Part shown: positions 16,787 to 26,176 of the stretch, piece after piece | Numbering within the stretch: position 1 is the stretch's first letter | How the letters are laid out: each line of letters begins with the position of its first letter | Assembly: GCF_052115485.1 (NCBI RefSeq) | Contig: NZ_JBFRGU010000007.1 | Location: forward strand, 1-64,000 | Source of the DNA: Microvirga sp052115485 | GTDB taxonomy: Bacteria; Pseudomonadota; Alphaproteobacteria; Rhizobiales; Beijerinckiaceae | Length of the DNA: 64,000 nt | Direction: 5' to 3' | Position numbers and translations under genes: made by a program | Notes under the pieces: model-generated | What the model was told of the DNA's origin: nothing | Databases searched by the model: none | The model's input: only the letters and a program-made list of their open reading frames with translations

Positions 16787-17620
16787 TTACTTGACGGCGC
16801 CGGACGTCAGGCCGCGCACGAGGTAACGCGAGAAGAGAAGGTAGAGGATGAGGATCGGCGCAATCGCCAGGGTCAGTGAGGCGAGCACCGCATTCCAATC
16901 GGTGACGTATTGGCCGATGAATTGCTGCACGCCCAAAGTCACCGTCTGCTTGCCGTCGCCGGGCGCCAGGATCAAAGGGAACCAGAGATCATTCCAGATC
17001 GGCACCATGGTGAACACCGCGACTGTCGCGATGGCCGGGGTGATGAGAGGCAGGATGATGCTGCCGAAGATGCGATATTCGCTCACTCCGTCGCAGCGCG
17101 CGGCATCGCGCAGGTCCTTCGGAATCTGCTGGATGAACTCGCCCAGGATCAGAATCGCGAGCGGCAACCCTTGCGCCACGTAGATGAGGATCAAAGCCGT
17201 GAGAGTGTTGACGAGATTCAGGTCGACCATCATCCGCAGGATGCTCACGCTGCCAAGACGGATCGGCACCATGATGCCGATGGCAAGATAAAGCGCGATG
17301 ATCGTGTTTCCGGTGAAGCGATATTCGGTGAGAGCCCACGCCGCCATCGCACCGATGAGGATGATGAGGCCCAAGGAAACCAACGTCACCGTGAGGCTGT
17401 TGACGAAATAGAGTCCGAAATCGGATTTCGCGAAAACCTGATCGAATCCTATCGTGGTGAATGTGCGTGCATCGGGGAAGCCGAGCGGATCGGAGAAGAT
17501 CGCGCGCCGGGTCTTGAACGCATTGATGATGATGAGGAAGATCGGGCCGATAGCCAAGATCGTGTAGAGGATCAGCGCGATGTGAACGGCAATGCGGCCA
17601 GGCTTGATGTTCGGTCTCAT
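16787..17620 (-). CDS. Carbohydrate ABC transporter permease (MalG type)
   Basis: A 277-residue, six-helix permease. The EAA loop is present as EFIQQIPKDLRDAARCDGVSEYRIFGSIILP (positions about 170-200). The start at 17620 is set by a strong GGAGGAGGG site; a longer frame to 17665 lacks one. It pairs with the MalF-type permease 10 nt upstream on the same strand. Confidence 0.92.
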   Translation of the reverse strand: MRPNIKPGRIAVHIALILYTILAIGPIFLIIINAFKTRRAIFSDPLGFPDARTFTTIGFDQVFAKSDFGLYFVNSLTVTLVSLGLIILIGAMAAWALTEYRFTGNTIIALYLAIGIMVPIRLGSVSILRMMVDLNLVNTLTALILIYVAQGLPLAILILGEFIQQIPKDLRDAARCDGVSEYRIFGSIILPLITPAIATVAVFTMVPIWNDLWFPLILAPGDGKQTVTLGVQQFIGQYVTDWNAVLASLTLAIAPILILYLLFSRYLVRGLTSGAVK

Positions 17621-17630
17621 GCCCTCCTCC

Positions 17631-18593
17631 TTAAAACGTGTGCCGCTGCAGACGTCGCTGCACACCGAAGAGATAGAGCAGCACGCCGATCAGAATGATG
17701 ATCAACATCGCGGTCGCAACCGTCGCACCCATTGTGGGGCTTCCGACTTGCAACTGATAGCCGAAGAACGTGCGATAGAAGAATGTGCCGAGAATGTCGG
17801 TCGAGAAATTCGGCCCAGCCAAGGCACCCTTGATCGCGTAGATCAGATCGAAGGCATTGAAATTCGCGACGAACGTCAGAATGGATACGACGCCGAGCGT
17901 CGGCAGGATGAGCGGCAGCCGGACGAACCAAAACACGCTGAACGGTCCCGCGCCGTCGACCGTCGCGGCATCGACGAGATCGTCGGGAATGTTCAGGAGA
18001 GCCGCATAGATCAGCATCATCGGAATGCCGACGAACTGCCACACCGAAATAAGAGAGACGGTCAGAAGCGCTGTCGATTCCTGCCCGAGCCAAGGACCGA
18101 AGAAGCTCCCCAGGCCGACCGCGCTCAAAATCGTTTCCGCAATGCCCCAGAGCGGATTGAGCATGAGTTGCCAGATGAAGCCGATGATGACCACCGACAA
18201 CATGGTCGGCAGAAACAGAAGCGTGCGATAGATACTGCCGCCGGTCAGACGCGGTAGGCTCAGCAGCATCGCAAGCCCCAGGCCGATGCCGTTCTGAACC
18301 ACCATGTGGATGGCGAAGAAGACCAGATTGTTGCGCAGCGCATTCCAAAAATGCCCCGCCCATGCAGGATCGCTCAGCAACGTTTGAAAATTGCCGAGGC
18401 CGATGAAGTCGCGCGCGCCGAATTCGTCAGCCGTGTAGAAGCTGAGGCGGATCGTATCGATCAACGGGTAGATCGAGAAAATCGAATAGATCGCTATAGC
18501 CGGTGCGAGAAAAACCGCGATGTGCACGGGGAAACGCGTGCGCACGGAAGCGCGCTTTTCCAGTTGCATCGGCAGGGCTTGAGAATCCGTCAT
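17631..18593 (-). CDS. Sugar ABC transporter permease (MalF type)
   Basis: A 320-residue, six-helix permease. A cytoplasmic N-terminus leads into VHIAVFLAPAIAIYSIFSIYPL, and the EAA-type loop is ALLNIPDDLVDAATVDGAGP. It forms the transmembrane channel with the MalG-type partner encoded immediately downstream. A stem-loop separates it from the upstream binding-protein gene. Confidence 0.92.
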   Translation of the reverse strand: MTDSQALPMQLEKRASVRTRFPVHIAVFLAPAIAIYSIFSIYPLIDTIRLSFYTADEFGARDFIGLGNFQTLLSDPAWAGHFWNALRNNLVFFAIHMVVQNGIGLGLAMLLSLPRLTGGSIYRTLLFLPTMLSVVIIGFIWQLMLNPLWGIAETILSAVGLGSFFGPWLGQESTALLTVSLISVWQFVGIPMMLIYAALLNIPDDLVDAATVDGAGPFSVFWFVRLPLILPTLGVVSILTFVANFNAFDLIYAIKGALAGPNFSTDILGTFFYRTFFGYQLQVGSPTMGATVATAMLIIILIGVLLYLFGVQRRLQRHTF

Positions 18594-18614
18594 GCTGATC
18601 CGGTTCGGAAAACG

Positions 18615-18650
18615 ATGGATGCGGGCCGTTCAGGTAACGGCCCGCATCGT
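18615..18650 (-). terminator. Intra-operon stem-loop after the binding-protein gene
   Basis: A perfect 13-bp stem GATGCGGGCCGTT / AACGGCCCGCATC with the loop CAGGT lies in the 72-bp gap between the binding-protein and permease genes. On the minus strand a short T run follows. Such hairpins usually attenuate read-through or protect upstream mRNA, giving excess binding protein over permease. Confidence 0.65.
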
Positions 18651-18665
18651 TTCTCTCAGATGGCG

Positions 18666-19955
18666 CTACTTCTTATGCGGCTCGTACCAGCTGGCGAGTC
18701 CGTCTTCAGCTTTCTTCGCGGCCTCTTCGGGCTTCATGCTTCCGTTGATCACCTGCGCGCTGACGTTCCAGAGCTCGTTCTCGAGGTTCGGCGTCCCGCG
18801 TGACAGAACCTGATAGGAGTTGCGGATGGAGCTGTCGCAAGTGGAACGCCAGCCGACGAACTTCGCCGCCACCGGATCCTTGACCGTGATCTTCTCTTTC
18901 GAGAGCGGGAAGAAGCCCGGCAGGGAATTGGCGTAGATGTCAGCGAATTCGGAGGAAGCGATCCATGACAGGAATGTCTTGGCGGCATCCACGTTCTTCG
19001 ACTTGGCGTTGATGCCGAGCGCGATATCCGTGTGGTCGCTGATATAGCACTTGCTTTGGCCATCCGGCACCGGCGGAGCGAAGGCATCGAACTCGAAATC
19101 GGCCTGCTTGCGGAAGATCGGCACGTCCCAAGAGCCAGCCGGATAGATCGCAGCGCGGCCGAGCGCGAAGAGATTCTGCGCATCCGGATATTTCTGCGCC
19201 TGATAGCCCTTACCCATGTAGGGCGCCCAGCTTGCAAGCTCTGCGAACACCTTGACGTAGGCCGGATCGGTGAACTTCTGCTTGCCTTCGATGAGCGCCT
19301 TGCGACCCTCTTCGCCGTTCCAATAGTTCACGCCGATATTCTGGAAGCCCATGGTCGCGGCCTCCCACTGGTCGGCGGTGCCCATGGCGATGGGAGTATA
19401 TTTGCCGTGCGCCTTGATCTTGTCGAGAACCGCGTGGAACTCAGACACAGTCTTCGGAGGAGTCAACTTCAGTTCATCGAAGATCGCCTTGTTGTACACG
19501 AAGCCATGGATCACCGATGCCATCGGCATGCAGAAGGTGCTCTTGGCATCATCCGTCGACCAGGCGCTCTTGGCGACGTCGGAAAAATTCTCGATGCCCT
19601 TCACGTCATTGACCGCGAGCAGCTGCCCCTTCTTGAACAGGTCGAGGGAGGCATCGAAGGGACGACACGTGATGAGATCCCCCGCGGTTCCGCCCGCAAG
19701 GCGCGCATTGAGCGCCGCGTTGTATTCGGTCGGCGGATCGGCCTTAAACTGCACCTTGATGTTCGGATACTTCTTGTTGAAGGCCGGAATGATCTGGCCA
19801 TTCCAGACATCAGCGTCGTCATTGCGCCAGCTCTCGATCGTGAGCGTCTGAGCTCCGGCGGTCTGCGCGAAGGTGATCGCGGCGGCGGCAAGAGAGACCG
19901 TCGCAAGCAGGTGGCCTGCGCGACGCAAACGGGACTTGGTGTGAAGAGGTCTCAT
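18666..19955 (-). CDS. Sugar ABC transporter substrate-binding protein
   Basis: A 429-residue periplasmic protein with a signal peptide (MRPLHTKSRLRRAGHLLATV, cleavage near AGAQ-TLTIES) and the SBP_bac_1 fold. Two extra Cys suggest a disulphide. It is the first gene of the importer operon. The start at 19955 is supported by GGAGGAATAA. Family resemblance points to an oligosaccharide such as an alpha-glucoside, but the ligand is not determinable. Confidence 0.9.
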   Translation of the reverse strand: MRPLHTKSRLRRAGHLLATVSLAAAAITFAQTAGAQTLTIESWRNDDADVWNGQIIPAFNKKYPNIKVQFKADPPTEYNAALNARLAGGTAGDLITCRPFDASLDLFKKGQLLAVNDVKGIENFSDVAKSAWSTDDAKSTFCMPMASVIHGFVYNKAIFDELKLTPPKTVSEFHAVLDKIKAHGKYTPIAMGTADQWEAATMGFQNIGVNYWNGEEGRKALIEGKQKFTDPAYVKVFAELASWAPYMGKGYQAQKYPDAQNLFALGRAAIYPAGSWDVPIFRKQADFEFDAFAPPVPDGQSKCYISDHTDIALGINAKSKNVDAAKTFLSWIASSEFADIYANSLPGFFPLSKEKITVKDPVAAKFVGWRSTCDSSIRNSYQVLSRGTPNLENELWNVSAQVINGSMKPEEAAKKAEDGLASWYEPHKK

Positions 19956-20424
19956 CGTGGTTATTCCTCCGACAGGCTTGATGGCGCCTTGAAACGCCGT
20001 GTGTTCGATCCCCAATGTCGCCCCTGCGCTTTGTTGCGTTCTTGGGATTGGCTCGTGATCTCCGGAGTCGCGCCGAACGGCTCGACCAGAGGTGGTAGCG
20101 AGCAACTGACCTTATATTGGTATCGCCGCGCTTGGGAGCTCACAAGCGCTTTGCGGAGCGTTTACACCCTACTATTGTCTATATTTACTTTTGTCTTTGT
20201 CCTCCTAGAGGGTATTCAACAAATCAATCCACTCTTTGCAGAGTACAGAAGCGGCCTGCCTGCTCGGACATTTATTCGATGATCGCCATTGAAGGCCAAA
20301 CCATCGACCACTTACAGGCCAGCCGAAGATAATTACTTGAGATAAACGACAACGACACGGCGACGCCCTTGACGCTCGGCTCGCTATCCCGCAGATCTTA
20401 GTCGGAGCACGCGACGGGGGCGAG
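19956..20424. promoter_or_regulatory. Divergent promoter region, sugar importer / dehydrogenase
   Basis: 469 bp between divergent genes with no gene of its own. It includes an AT-rich segment near 20160-20230 and an AAGCGCTT palindrome at 20144-20151, about 190 bp before the binding-protein gene, which could belong to a LacI-type operator. I saw no clear sigma-70 boxes. Confidence 0.35.
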
Positions 20425-21492
20425 ATGGGTGCGAAGAGAGTTCTCGTCGTCGGGCTCGGCAGCATGGGGATGTCCCATGCCCTGGCCTATGACCGGATCG
20501 AAGGCTTCGAAGTCGTTGGCCTGTGCACCCGCGGAATCGCGAGCGTCGAACTCCCCGACCCGCTGAGAGAAGCCGCGCGTTTCACCAGTTTCGACGAGGC
20601 GCTGGCGGCCCTCGAACCCGACGTGGTTTCGATCAATACCTTTTCGGACACGCACGCGCCCTACGCCATCAAGGCCATGGAGGCGGGAGCCCATGTCTTC
20701 GTGGAAAAGCCGCTCGCTGACACGGCGGTCGAGGCGCGGCGGGTGGTGGACACCGCACATAGAACGAAGCGCAAGCTCGTTATCGGCTACATCCTTCGAC
20801 ACCATCCCTCGTGGATCAAGTTCGTCGAGATCGCGAAGACGCTCGGGACACCGCAGGTCTTCCGCATGAACCTCAATCAGCAATCCAGCGGGCGGGCCTG
20901 GGACGCGCATAAAAGATTGCTGCAATCCCTCTCGCCCATCGTCGATTGCGGCGTTCATTATGTGGACGTGATGTGCCAGATTACTCGCGCACAGCCGCGT
21001 CAGGTGCATGCTGTCGGCGCGCGCCTTACCGATGACATGCCCGACGGCATGTACAATTACGGCCATCTCCACATCACTTTCGATGACGGCTCGGTCGGCT
21101 GGTACGAGGCCGGCTGGGGGCCGATGATGAGCGAGACCGCCTATTTCGTGAAGGACGTGATCGGGCCGAAAGGCAGCGTGAGCATCGTCATGTCGGAGAC
21201 AGCCGGCGACGTGAAATCCGCCGACATCAACGCCCACACGAAGACGAACCAGATTCTTCTGCACCATTCGGCACTTGGCCCTGACGGCAAATTCGCGCGG
21301 GCCGATGAGCGGATCGGAACGGCCGACGAGCCGGATCACGACGCCCTGTGCGAGCGGGAGCAACGGTTTCTGTTGCAAGCAATCGATGAGGACCTCGACC
21401 TCACGGACCACATGAACGACGCGGTCAAAAGCCTCCAGATCGTCCTCGCGGCCGACGAGGCCGTGCGCACCGGCCGTGTCGTTTCGCTCTAA
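20425..21492 (+). CDS. Gfo/Idh/MocA family oxidoreductase
   Basis: A 355-residue dehydrogenase. The NAD(P)-binding motif is VLVVGLGSMGMSHA, the family EKP motif is in HVFVEKPLADTA, and the active-site helix is IVDCGVHYVDVMC. These enzymes oxidise or reduce sugars and inositols. Divergent placement opposite the sugar importer suggests it processes the imported sugar. GGGGGCGAG precedes the ATG. Confidence 0.88.
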   Translation: MGAKRVLVVGLGSMGMSHALAYDRIEGFEVVGLCTRGIASVELPDPLREAARFTSFDEALAALEPDVVSINTFSDTHAPYAIKAMEAGAHVFVEKPLADTAVEARRVVDTAHRTKRKLVIGYILRHHPSWIKFVEIAKTLGTPQVFRMNLNQQSSGRAWDAHKRLLQSLSPIVDCGVHYVDVMCQITRAQPRQVHAVGARLTDDMPDGMYNYGHLHITFDDGSVGWYEAGWGPMMSETAYFVKDVIGPKGSVSIVMSETAGDVKSADINAHTKTNQILLHHSALGPDGKFARADERIGTADEPDHDALCEREQRFLLQAIDEDLDLTDHMNDAVKSLQIVLAADEAVRTGRVVSL

Positions 21493-21684
21493 GATCCCCT
21501 GACCAAAGCCAGCCGCCTCATCTCTGCCGCGATGTCCCATTAGGCGCGGATCGGTCATTACGCCGCACGTCAGGTCGTTGAGGCCCATGACGTACAGACA
21601 TTGTTAGGGTTGATGACGGTAAAGTCCTGCCTCTCGTACGGCCGTCCGTGCCGTGCTCCGTCATCTGATGCGAGGGAGATTGCC

Positions 21685-22287
21685 ATGCGCTCGCGAAAGA
21701 AATTTCTCCTGGCGGCTTCGATTGCCGCCGCACTCTATACCCTGCCGCTCAGCGCACAGGCGCAAGGTGTCCAGAGAGCGTATGCCAGCAATCCTGGCGC
21801 TCCGGGCAGCTACAATTCCAATGAATTGGTGGAATCCGGTCATCAATTTTTCGGTTCGGCTTCGCGCGGGCTGGCATTGGCCGTGCAGGAGGCCGTGAGC
21901 CGCTGGGGCGAGCCGAACGGTTACATTCTCGGCCAGGAAGCCTCCGGCGCATTCTTCGGTGGTCTGCGCTACGGTGAGGGTAAGCTCTTCAGCCGCAATG
22001 CCGGCGAGCGCCGCATCTTCTGGCAGGGACCATCCCTCGGCTTCGACGTGGGCGGCGATGGCGCACGCACCATGATGCTGGTCTACAATCTTCAGCACAT
22101 GGATGCCATTTACCGGCGTTTTGTCGGGATCAACGGCTCCGCCTATCTCATCGGCGGCTTTGGCGTCAGCGCCGCGAAAGCCGACGACATGGTGGTGGTG
22201 CCAATCAAGACCGGCGTCGGCGCGCGGTTGGGCGTCAACATGGGCTATCTGAAGTTCACGCCGGATCCCACCTGGAATCCGTTCTAA
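21685..22287 (+). CDS. DUF1134 secreted protein
   Basis: A 200-residue protein with a signal peptide (MRSRKKFLLAASIAAALYTL, cleavage near SAQAQG). The DUF1134 body has GYILGQEASGAFFGGLRYGEG and GPSLGFDVGGDGARTMMLVYN. The family is periplasmic or outer-membrane-associated and of unknown function. The ATG at 21685 gives a proper signal peptide; the frame extends to 21601 without one. Confidence 0.87.
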   Translation: MRSRKKFLLAASIAAALYTLPLSAQAQGVQRAYASNPGAPGSYNSNELVESGHQFFGSASRGLALAVQEAVSRWGEPNGYILGQEASGAFFGGLRYGEGKLFSRNAGERRIFWQGPSLGFDVGGDGARTMMLVYNLQHMDAIYRRFVGINGSAYLIGGFGVSAAKADDMVVVPIKTGVGARLGVNMGYLKFTPDPTWNPF

Positions 22288-22395
22288 CGCGCCCTAAAAC
22301 GATCTTTCTAGAGCGGGATGGCTCTGGAAAGCTATGTGGGCCCATGGCAGGGTGCTTGAGCTTTTCCCGCCGAGCACCCTGGAGCTTGCGTCCGC

Positions 22396-23475
22396 GTGGT
22401 CGAAAACGTCATGATTTTCGCGCTGGGGTTTCTCGCCGCAACCCTCATCGCGCTTCTTGTCATTCCCGCCATCAACGCCCGCGCGGAGCGCCTTGCTCGC
22501 CGCCGGGTGGAGGCGTTGTTTCCTCTCTCGATCCCGGAACTGACCGCCGAAAAAGACCACCTGCGCGCGGAATTCGCCGTGCTGCAAAGGCGGCTCGAAC
22601 GGAAAGCCGACGAAGCGTTGGCGGCCAAGCACGCGAGCATGGAGGAACTCGGCCGACGGGCACTTCGCATCAATGCGCTCGAAGCTACGCTCACGGAGAG
22701 TGATGGCATTACCAACCGCCTGGAAGTTGAGCTCCAGGAACTCCTGAACCGTCTGGCCCGCGCGGAGGAAGAACTCACATCGTCGAGCTCGGCCCTCCTC
22801 GAAACACGCGAGACACTCGCGGCTCTGGATGCCGCGCATCGGGCCGCGTTGGAGGATCTCTCCACCACGAACAAAGACCTTGCCCGAGCGACGGATTCGC
22901 TCACGACCCTGACGGAAAGTCTTGCCTCCTCTCAGGAGCAACTCGAAGTGCAGGAGACGGTTTTTGCCGACCTCGATGCACGTCACACGGCTGCTCTGAG
23001 CGAACTCGATGCCAAACGCATTACCATCTCGGATCTGGAGACTCGATTGATGACCCATGTGGCTCGCGGAGACGACTTCGAACGAGCCTCGGCCGAACAT
23101 CGTAACGCATTGTCGGACGAGCGCGGGCAGACTGCGGAACTTTCAAAAAATCTGATTGCCGCGCAGGGGCGCTGTGCCATTCTCGAAAAACACATTCGCA
23201 GCCTCGAGCGCGAGCGAGACAGGGATTCAGCAGAGGTTCATACGCTGAAGGCAGACAAGGTTGCCTTGGAAAACGCGTTGTCGACCGTCCGCGATGAGCG
23301 TGCGAAATTGGAGCGCGAGCTACAAAACATCCGCAAGAATGGCGTTCAGGAAGATGCCATTCTCGCGGAGAATGAAGAATTGCGTCGTAAGATATCCGAA
23401 CTCGCGGATCTCATCATGAGAACGGCGGAGAAGAGCGTTGCACCACGCAGGAAAGGGAATCGAGGCACGAAGTAG
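22396..23475 (+). CDS. Membrane-anchored coiled-coil protein, unknown function
   Basis: A 359-residue protein: one N-terminal transmembrane helix (IFALGFLAATLIALLVIPA), then about 320 residues of nearly continuous coiled coil rich in Glu, Arg, Ala and Leu, and a basic tail (APRRKGNRGTK). Start is GTG at 22396 or ATG at 22411. The topology suggests a cytoplasmic rod tethered to the inner membrane. I do not recognise a named family. It follows the DUF1134 gene at 108 nt, possibly co-expressed. Confidence 0.75.
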   Translation: MVENVMIFALGFLAATLIALLVIPAINARAERLARRRVEALFPLSIPELTAEKDHLRAEFAVLQRRLERKADEALAAKHASMEELGRRALRINALEATLTESDGITNRLEVELQELLNRLARAEEELTSSSSALLETRETLAALDAAHRAALEDLSTTNKDLARATDSLTTLTESLASSQEQLEVQETVFADLDARHTAALSELDAKRITISDLETRLMTHVARGDDFERASAEHRNALSDERGQTAELSKNLIAAQGRCAILEKHIRSLERERDRDSAEVHTLKADKVALENALSTVRDERAKLERELQNIRKNGVQEDAILAENEELRRKISELADLIMRTAEKSVAPRRKGNRGTK

Positions 23476-23544
23476 GCGAAGCTCAGGGGCTTTCCATCAA
23501 GCAACGAGATCATTCAAAGAACCGGAGTCTTCGATAGCCGAATC

Positions 23545-24393
23545 TTAAGACGCACGCGCCATGGCCAGATAGAGCTCCTGCAAACGACGCGTCACCGGCC
23601 CCGGCTTTCCGTCGCCCACGGGGCGTCCATCGACCGATATAATCGGAACGACGAAATTCGACGCACTCGTCAGGAAAGCCTCTGCGGCGTCATGGGCCTC
23701 AGTGACAGTGAAGAAGCGTTCCTCCAGAACAACGCCCGTTTCCTCTGCAAGGCGAAGAAGCGACTTGCGCGTGATGCCGGGCAGAATGGCGTTCGATAGC
23801 GGCCGGACGATAATGTGTCCCTGTTTCGTGACGATGAAACCACTCGACGAGCCACCCTCGGTCACAAACCCGTCCTCTATCAACCAGGCCTCTTGTGCGC
23901 CCGCTTCCTTGGCGGCTTGCTTGGCGAGGACTTGTGCCAAAAGCGAGAGCGACTTGATATCGCGGCGCTTCCAACGCAAGTCCGGAACGCTGATGACAGC
24001 AATGCCCTTGTCGGCAGCAGGCGATCGAACAATCGACTTCTCTTGCGTGAACATGACGACCGTCGGCGCGCTGTCCTGCGGGAAGAAGAAATCGCGATCT
24101 GCGACGCCGCGTGTCACCTGTAGATAGAGAAATCCTTCGTCGATGTTGTTGCGGCGTACGAGCTCGCTTTCGAACGTCGCCCATTGCTCGCGAGAATACG
24201 GATTGGCAATGCGGATCTCCGACAGAGAACGCTCCAATCGGGCAAGATGCAGATCGTTGTCGATCACACGTCCGCCGAGAACGCCGAACCCTTCGTAAAC
24301 GCCATCGGAGAACAGAAACCCGCGGTCCATAATCGGGATCTTGGCCTCTTCAAGGGGGAGGAATGAGCCATTGAGGAAAACGATGCGAGACAT
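23545..24393 (-). CDS. dat: D-amino-acid transaminase (class IV aminotransferase)
   Basis: A 282-residue PLP enzyme starting MSRIVFLNGSFLPLEEAKIP, with IMDRGFLFSDGVYEGF typical of D-alanine transaminases. The PLP lysine is in RRDIKSLSLL, and TEGGSSSGFIV and LPGITRKSLLRLA form the cofactor pocket. It interconverts D-alanine and D-glutamate for cell-wall synthesis. Branched-chain transaminases are longer and differ in the start motif. Confidence 0.87.
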   Translation of the reverse strand: MSRIVFLNGSFLPLEEAKIPIMDRGFLFSDGVYEGFGVLGGRVIDNDLHLARLERSLSEIRIANPYSREQWATFESELVRRNNIDEGFLYLQVTRGVADRDFFFPQDSAPTVVMFTQEKSIVRSPAADKGIAVISVPDLRWKRRDIKSLSLLAQVLAKQAAKEAGAQEAWLIEDGFVTEGGSSSGFIVTKQGHIIVRPLSNAILPGITRKSLLRLAEETGVVLEERFFTVTEAHDAAEAFLTSASNFVVPIISVDGRPVGDGKPGPVTRRLQELYLAMARAS

Positions 24394-24511
24394 GCGCGCT
24401 CCAGAGAAAGAAACGGGGAGATAGACTCGCCCGCGAGAGGTCGTGAGCTACATACCTCGATTGACGCCACATCCGAAAGTACGACTCCCTTGAATTTGTA
24501 GAGGTTGCGCG

Positions 24512-25120
24512 ATGAAAGTCATGACAGCTCTCGGCCTCTCATGCGCCATGACGGTTGGCGCTCATGCGGCAACCGCAGACCCCGCGGTGCGCAATTGGTT
24601 TCGCGACCAGGGTTATGTCGCACCGCTGAACACCGTGATCATCGCCTGCCATGGCTATGGGTGCGTGCGCCGAACTGAGATTTCCGTCTCTTCAGGTTGG
24701 TTCAGCCAGGTCGGTGCAATCATGCGCGCGGGCCGCTACAGCCCGGAGGCGGAGCGCAAGGCGTTGAGCGATGCGGTCAGGATCTATACGACCTATCTGG
24801 CGACCCAATTCGGCGGACGCCCGGACGTGCCAAGATCTCCGCCATCTCTCTCCGGCATTAACGGGCAAATGGATTGTCTCGATGAAACCGCGAACACGAC
24901 AAGCCTCTTACTCCTCCTTAAGGAGCAGGGCCTTCTTGTCCATCATGATGTCGCATCGCCCCAATCGCGGGGCATTTTCCTCGACGGGCGCTATCCGCAT
25001 TTCACGGCGGTCATCGTAGAGGTGGCGGACCACAGCAGTTGGGCCGTGGATCCATGGCCCCGGGCACCCGGAGCAAAACCGGACCTTCTGCCACTGGAGG
25101 ATTGGCAGAAGGCCTCCTGA
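24512..25120 (+). CDS. Secreted protein with Cys-His-Asp pattern, unknown function
   Basis: A 202-residue protein with a signal peptide (MKVMTALGLSCAMTVGAHAA). The C-terminal half has Cys122 in GQMDCLDETANTTSLL, His163 in RYPHFTAVIVEV and Asp180 in SSWAVDPW. That order and spacing resemble transglutaminase/papain-like catalytic triads. Cys46 and Cys51 could form a disulphide. I do not know a named family for it. It is divergent from dat and faces the SWIB gene. Confidence 0.7.
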   Translation: MKVMTALGLSCAMTVGAHAATADPAVRNWFRDQGYVAPLNTVIIACHGYGCVRRTEISVSSGWFSQVGAIMRAGRYSPEAERKALSDAVRIYTTYLATQFGGRPDVPRSPPSLSGINGQMDCLDETANTTSLLLLLKEQGLLVHHDVASPQSRGIFLDGRYPHFTAVIVEVADHSSWAVDPWPRAPGAKPDLLPLEDWQKAS

Positions 25121-25135
25121 TCTAAGCATTTTTCA

Positions 25136-25168
25136 CTCGTGGCAGCCCTTGCAAGAGCCTGCCACGAG
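25136..25168. terminator. Hairpin between convergent genes
   Basis: Perfect 10-bp inverted repeat CTCGTGGCAG / CTGCCACGAG with a 13-nt loop, placed between the two convergent stop codons. It lacks a clear T tract at the 3' side in either direction, so its terminator role is uncertain. Confidence 0.45.
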
Positions 25169-25184
25169 GCTCTCATCCAGCGGC

Positions 25185-25529
25185 TTACTTCAAGTGCTGT
25201 GCGAGATGCTTGTTCATCTCGAACATCGTCACTTTCTTCTTGCCGAAGATCGGCTGCAGCTTGTCGTCAGCCAGAATTTCACGCTTGTTTTCGGGATTCT
25301 GGAGATTATGCTTCTTGATGTATTCCCACATCTTGCTGACGACTTCGCCGCGCGCGATGGGGTTGGAGCCGACGATAACAGCCAGCTCCTTGGAGGGCTG
25401 CAGGGGCTTTTGAAGCGCATTCGGCTTGGTGGACGCCGTTTTCGTCGCAGCTTTCTTGGGGGCGGCAGCCTTGGCAGCGGGCTTCGCCGCAGGCTTCTTT
25501 GCTTTAGCGGCGGTCGTCTTGGTGGCCAT
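25185..25529 (-). CDS. SWIB/MDM2 domain protein with Lys/Ala-rich N-terminus
   Basis: A 114-residue protein. The first 40 residues are Lys/Ala/Pro repeats (AKKPAAKPAAKAAAPKKAAT), like a histone H1-type tail. The rest is a SWIB domain (ALQKPLQPSKELAVIVG, MWEYIKKHNLQNPENKREIL, MFEMNKHLAQHLK). The start at 25529 is set by TTTGGAGGAATTC. In bacteria this combination suggests a DNA-associated protein; function is untested. Confidence 0.9.
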   Translation of the reverse strand: MATKTTAAKAKKPAAKPAAKAAAPKKAATKTASTKPNALQKPLQPSKELAVIVGSNPIARGEVVSKMWEYIKKHNLQNPENKREILADDKLQPIFGKKKVTMFEMNKHLAQHLK

Positions 25530-25849
25530 GAATTCCTCCAAAGGTGGATGGCAAAATCGGCTGTTTTTAAAGGTTCGGCCGTATCGGCTCACAATGACTT
25601 CTACGGACCGGGGACCGATCCCTGAAAGTACTTTCAAGAATCGCGGCGAAGTTGAGCTTATGGCTGCTTTATCGCCCCAGCAAGACCATCCTTCGGACTG
25701 CCAGAAGTCGTTCACTCGAATCTTCGCTTCTAAAGGACTTCGCTGCGGGGCACAGCCTCGCTCTTCTTATCCGGTCAACGCTGGCACGAGTACAGCTTGC
25801 CAAAGATCCCGCATGAACAGAATTCCGTAATTATTACAAAGCCTTGCGA

Positions 25850-26012
25850 GAAAAGCGGCTCTTAATGGCGGAGATCTGAAATGATCCGTAAAACCTCATC
25901 TGCCTGGACTGCCTCGATTGCCGGAAATCCAGCTTCTTCAAGGACTTAGAAGATAACGAGACGAATGAGCGGCTCGTCGTCGAAGGGGTATGGGCTGACC
26001 ATCCTCTGACAT
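25850..26012 (-). pseudogene. Remnant of a CheY-like response regulator
   Basis: The minus strand reads PFDDEPLIRLVIF, stop, VLEEAGFPAIEAVQADEVLR, IISDLRH, stop. This is the typical receiver start (VEDEPLIR...VLEEAGFEVIEA..ADEAL) with two in-frame stops and a one-base shift from the nearest ATG at 26012. The phospho-acceptor half is lost. It lies directly downstream of an intact single-domain response regulator. The rest of the 25530-26176 gap holds nothing else I can support. Confidence 0.65.
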
Positions 26013-26176
26013 TGCCCTGAACGTGCGTGGCCTGCTGACGCGAGCGGCGTATCGCGGTTCTCGGAAGGGTGCTCTTTTCCACAGAAAGCTCAAAGTCTTA
26101 AGGGGAGCATGCGGATTTGAAGCCAGTGCTAGCGACGCAAGGCGCTTCGTGAGTGGTGCGTCGTCGTGGTGTAGGC

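Noticed and set aside
19032..20282. 416-residue plus-strand frame
   Set aside because: Antisense to the sugar-binding protein gene with its clear signal peptide.
20398..21588. 396-residue minus-strand frame
   Set aside because: Antisense to the Gfo/Idh/MocA gene, which carries the NAD and EKP motifs.
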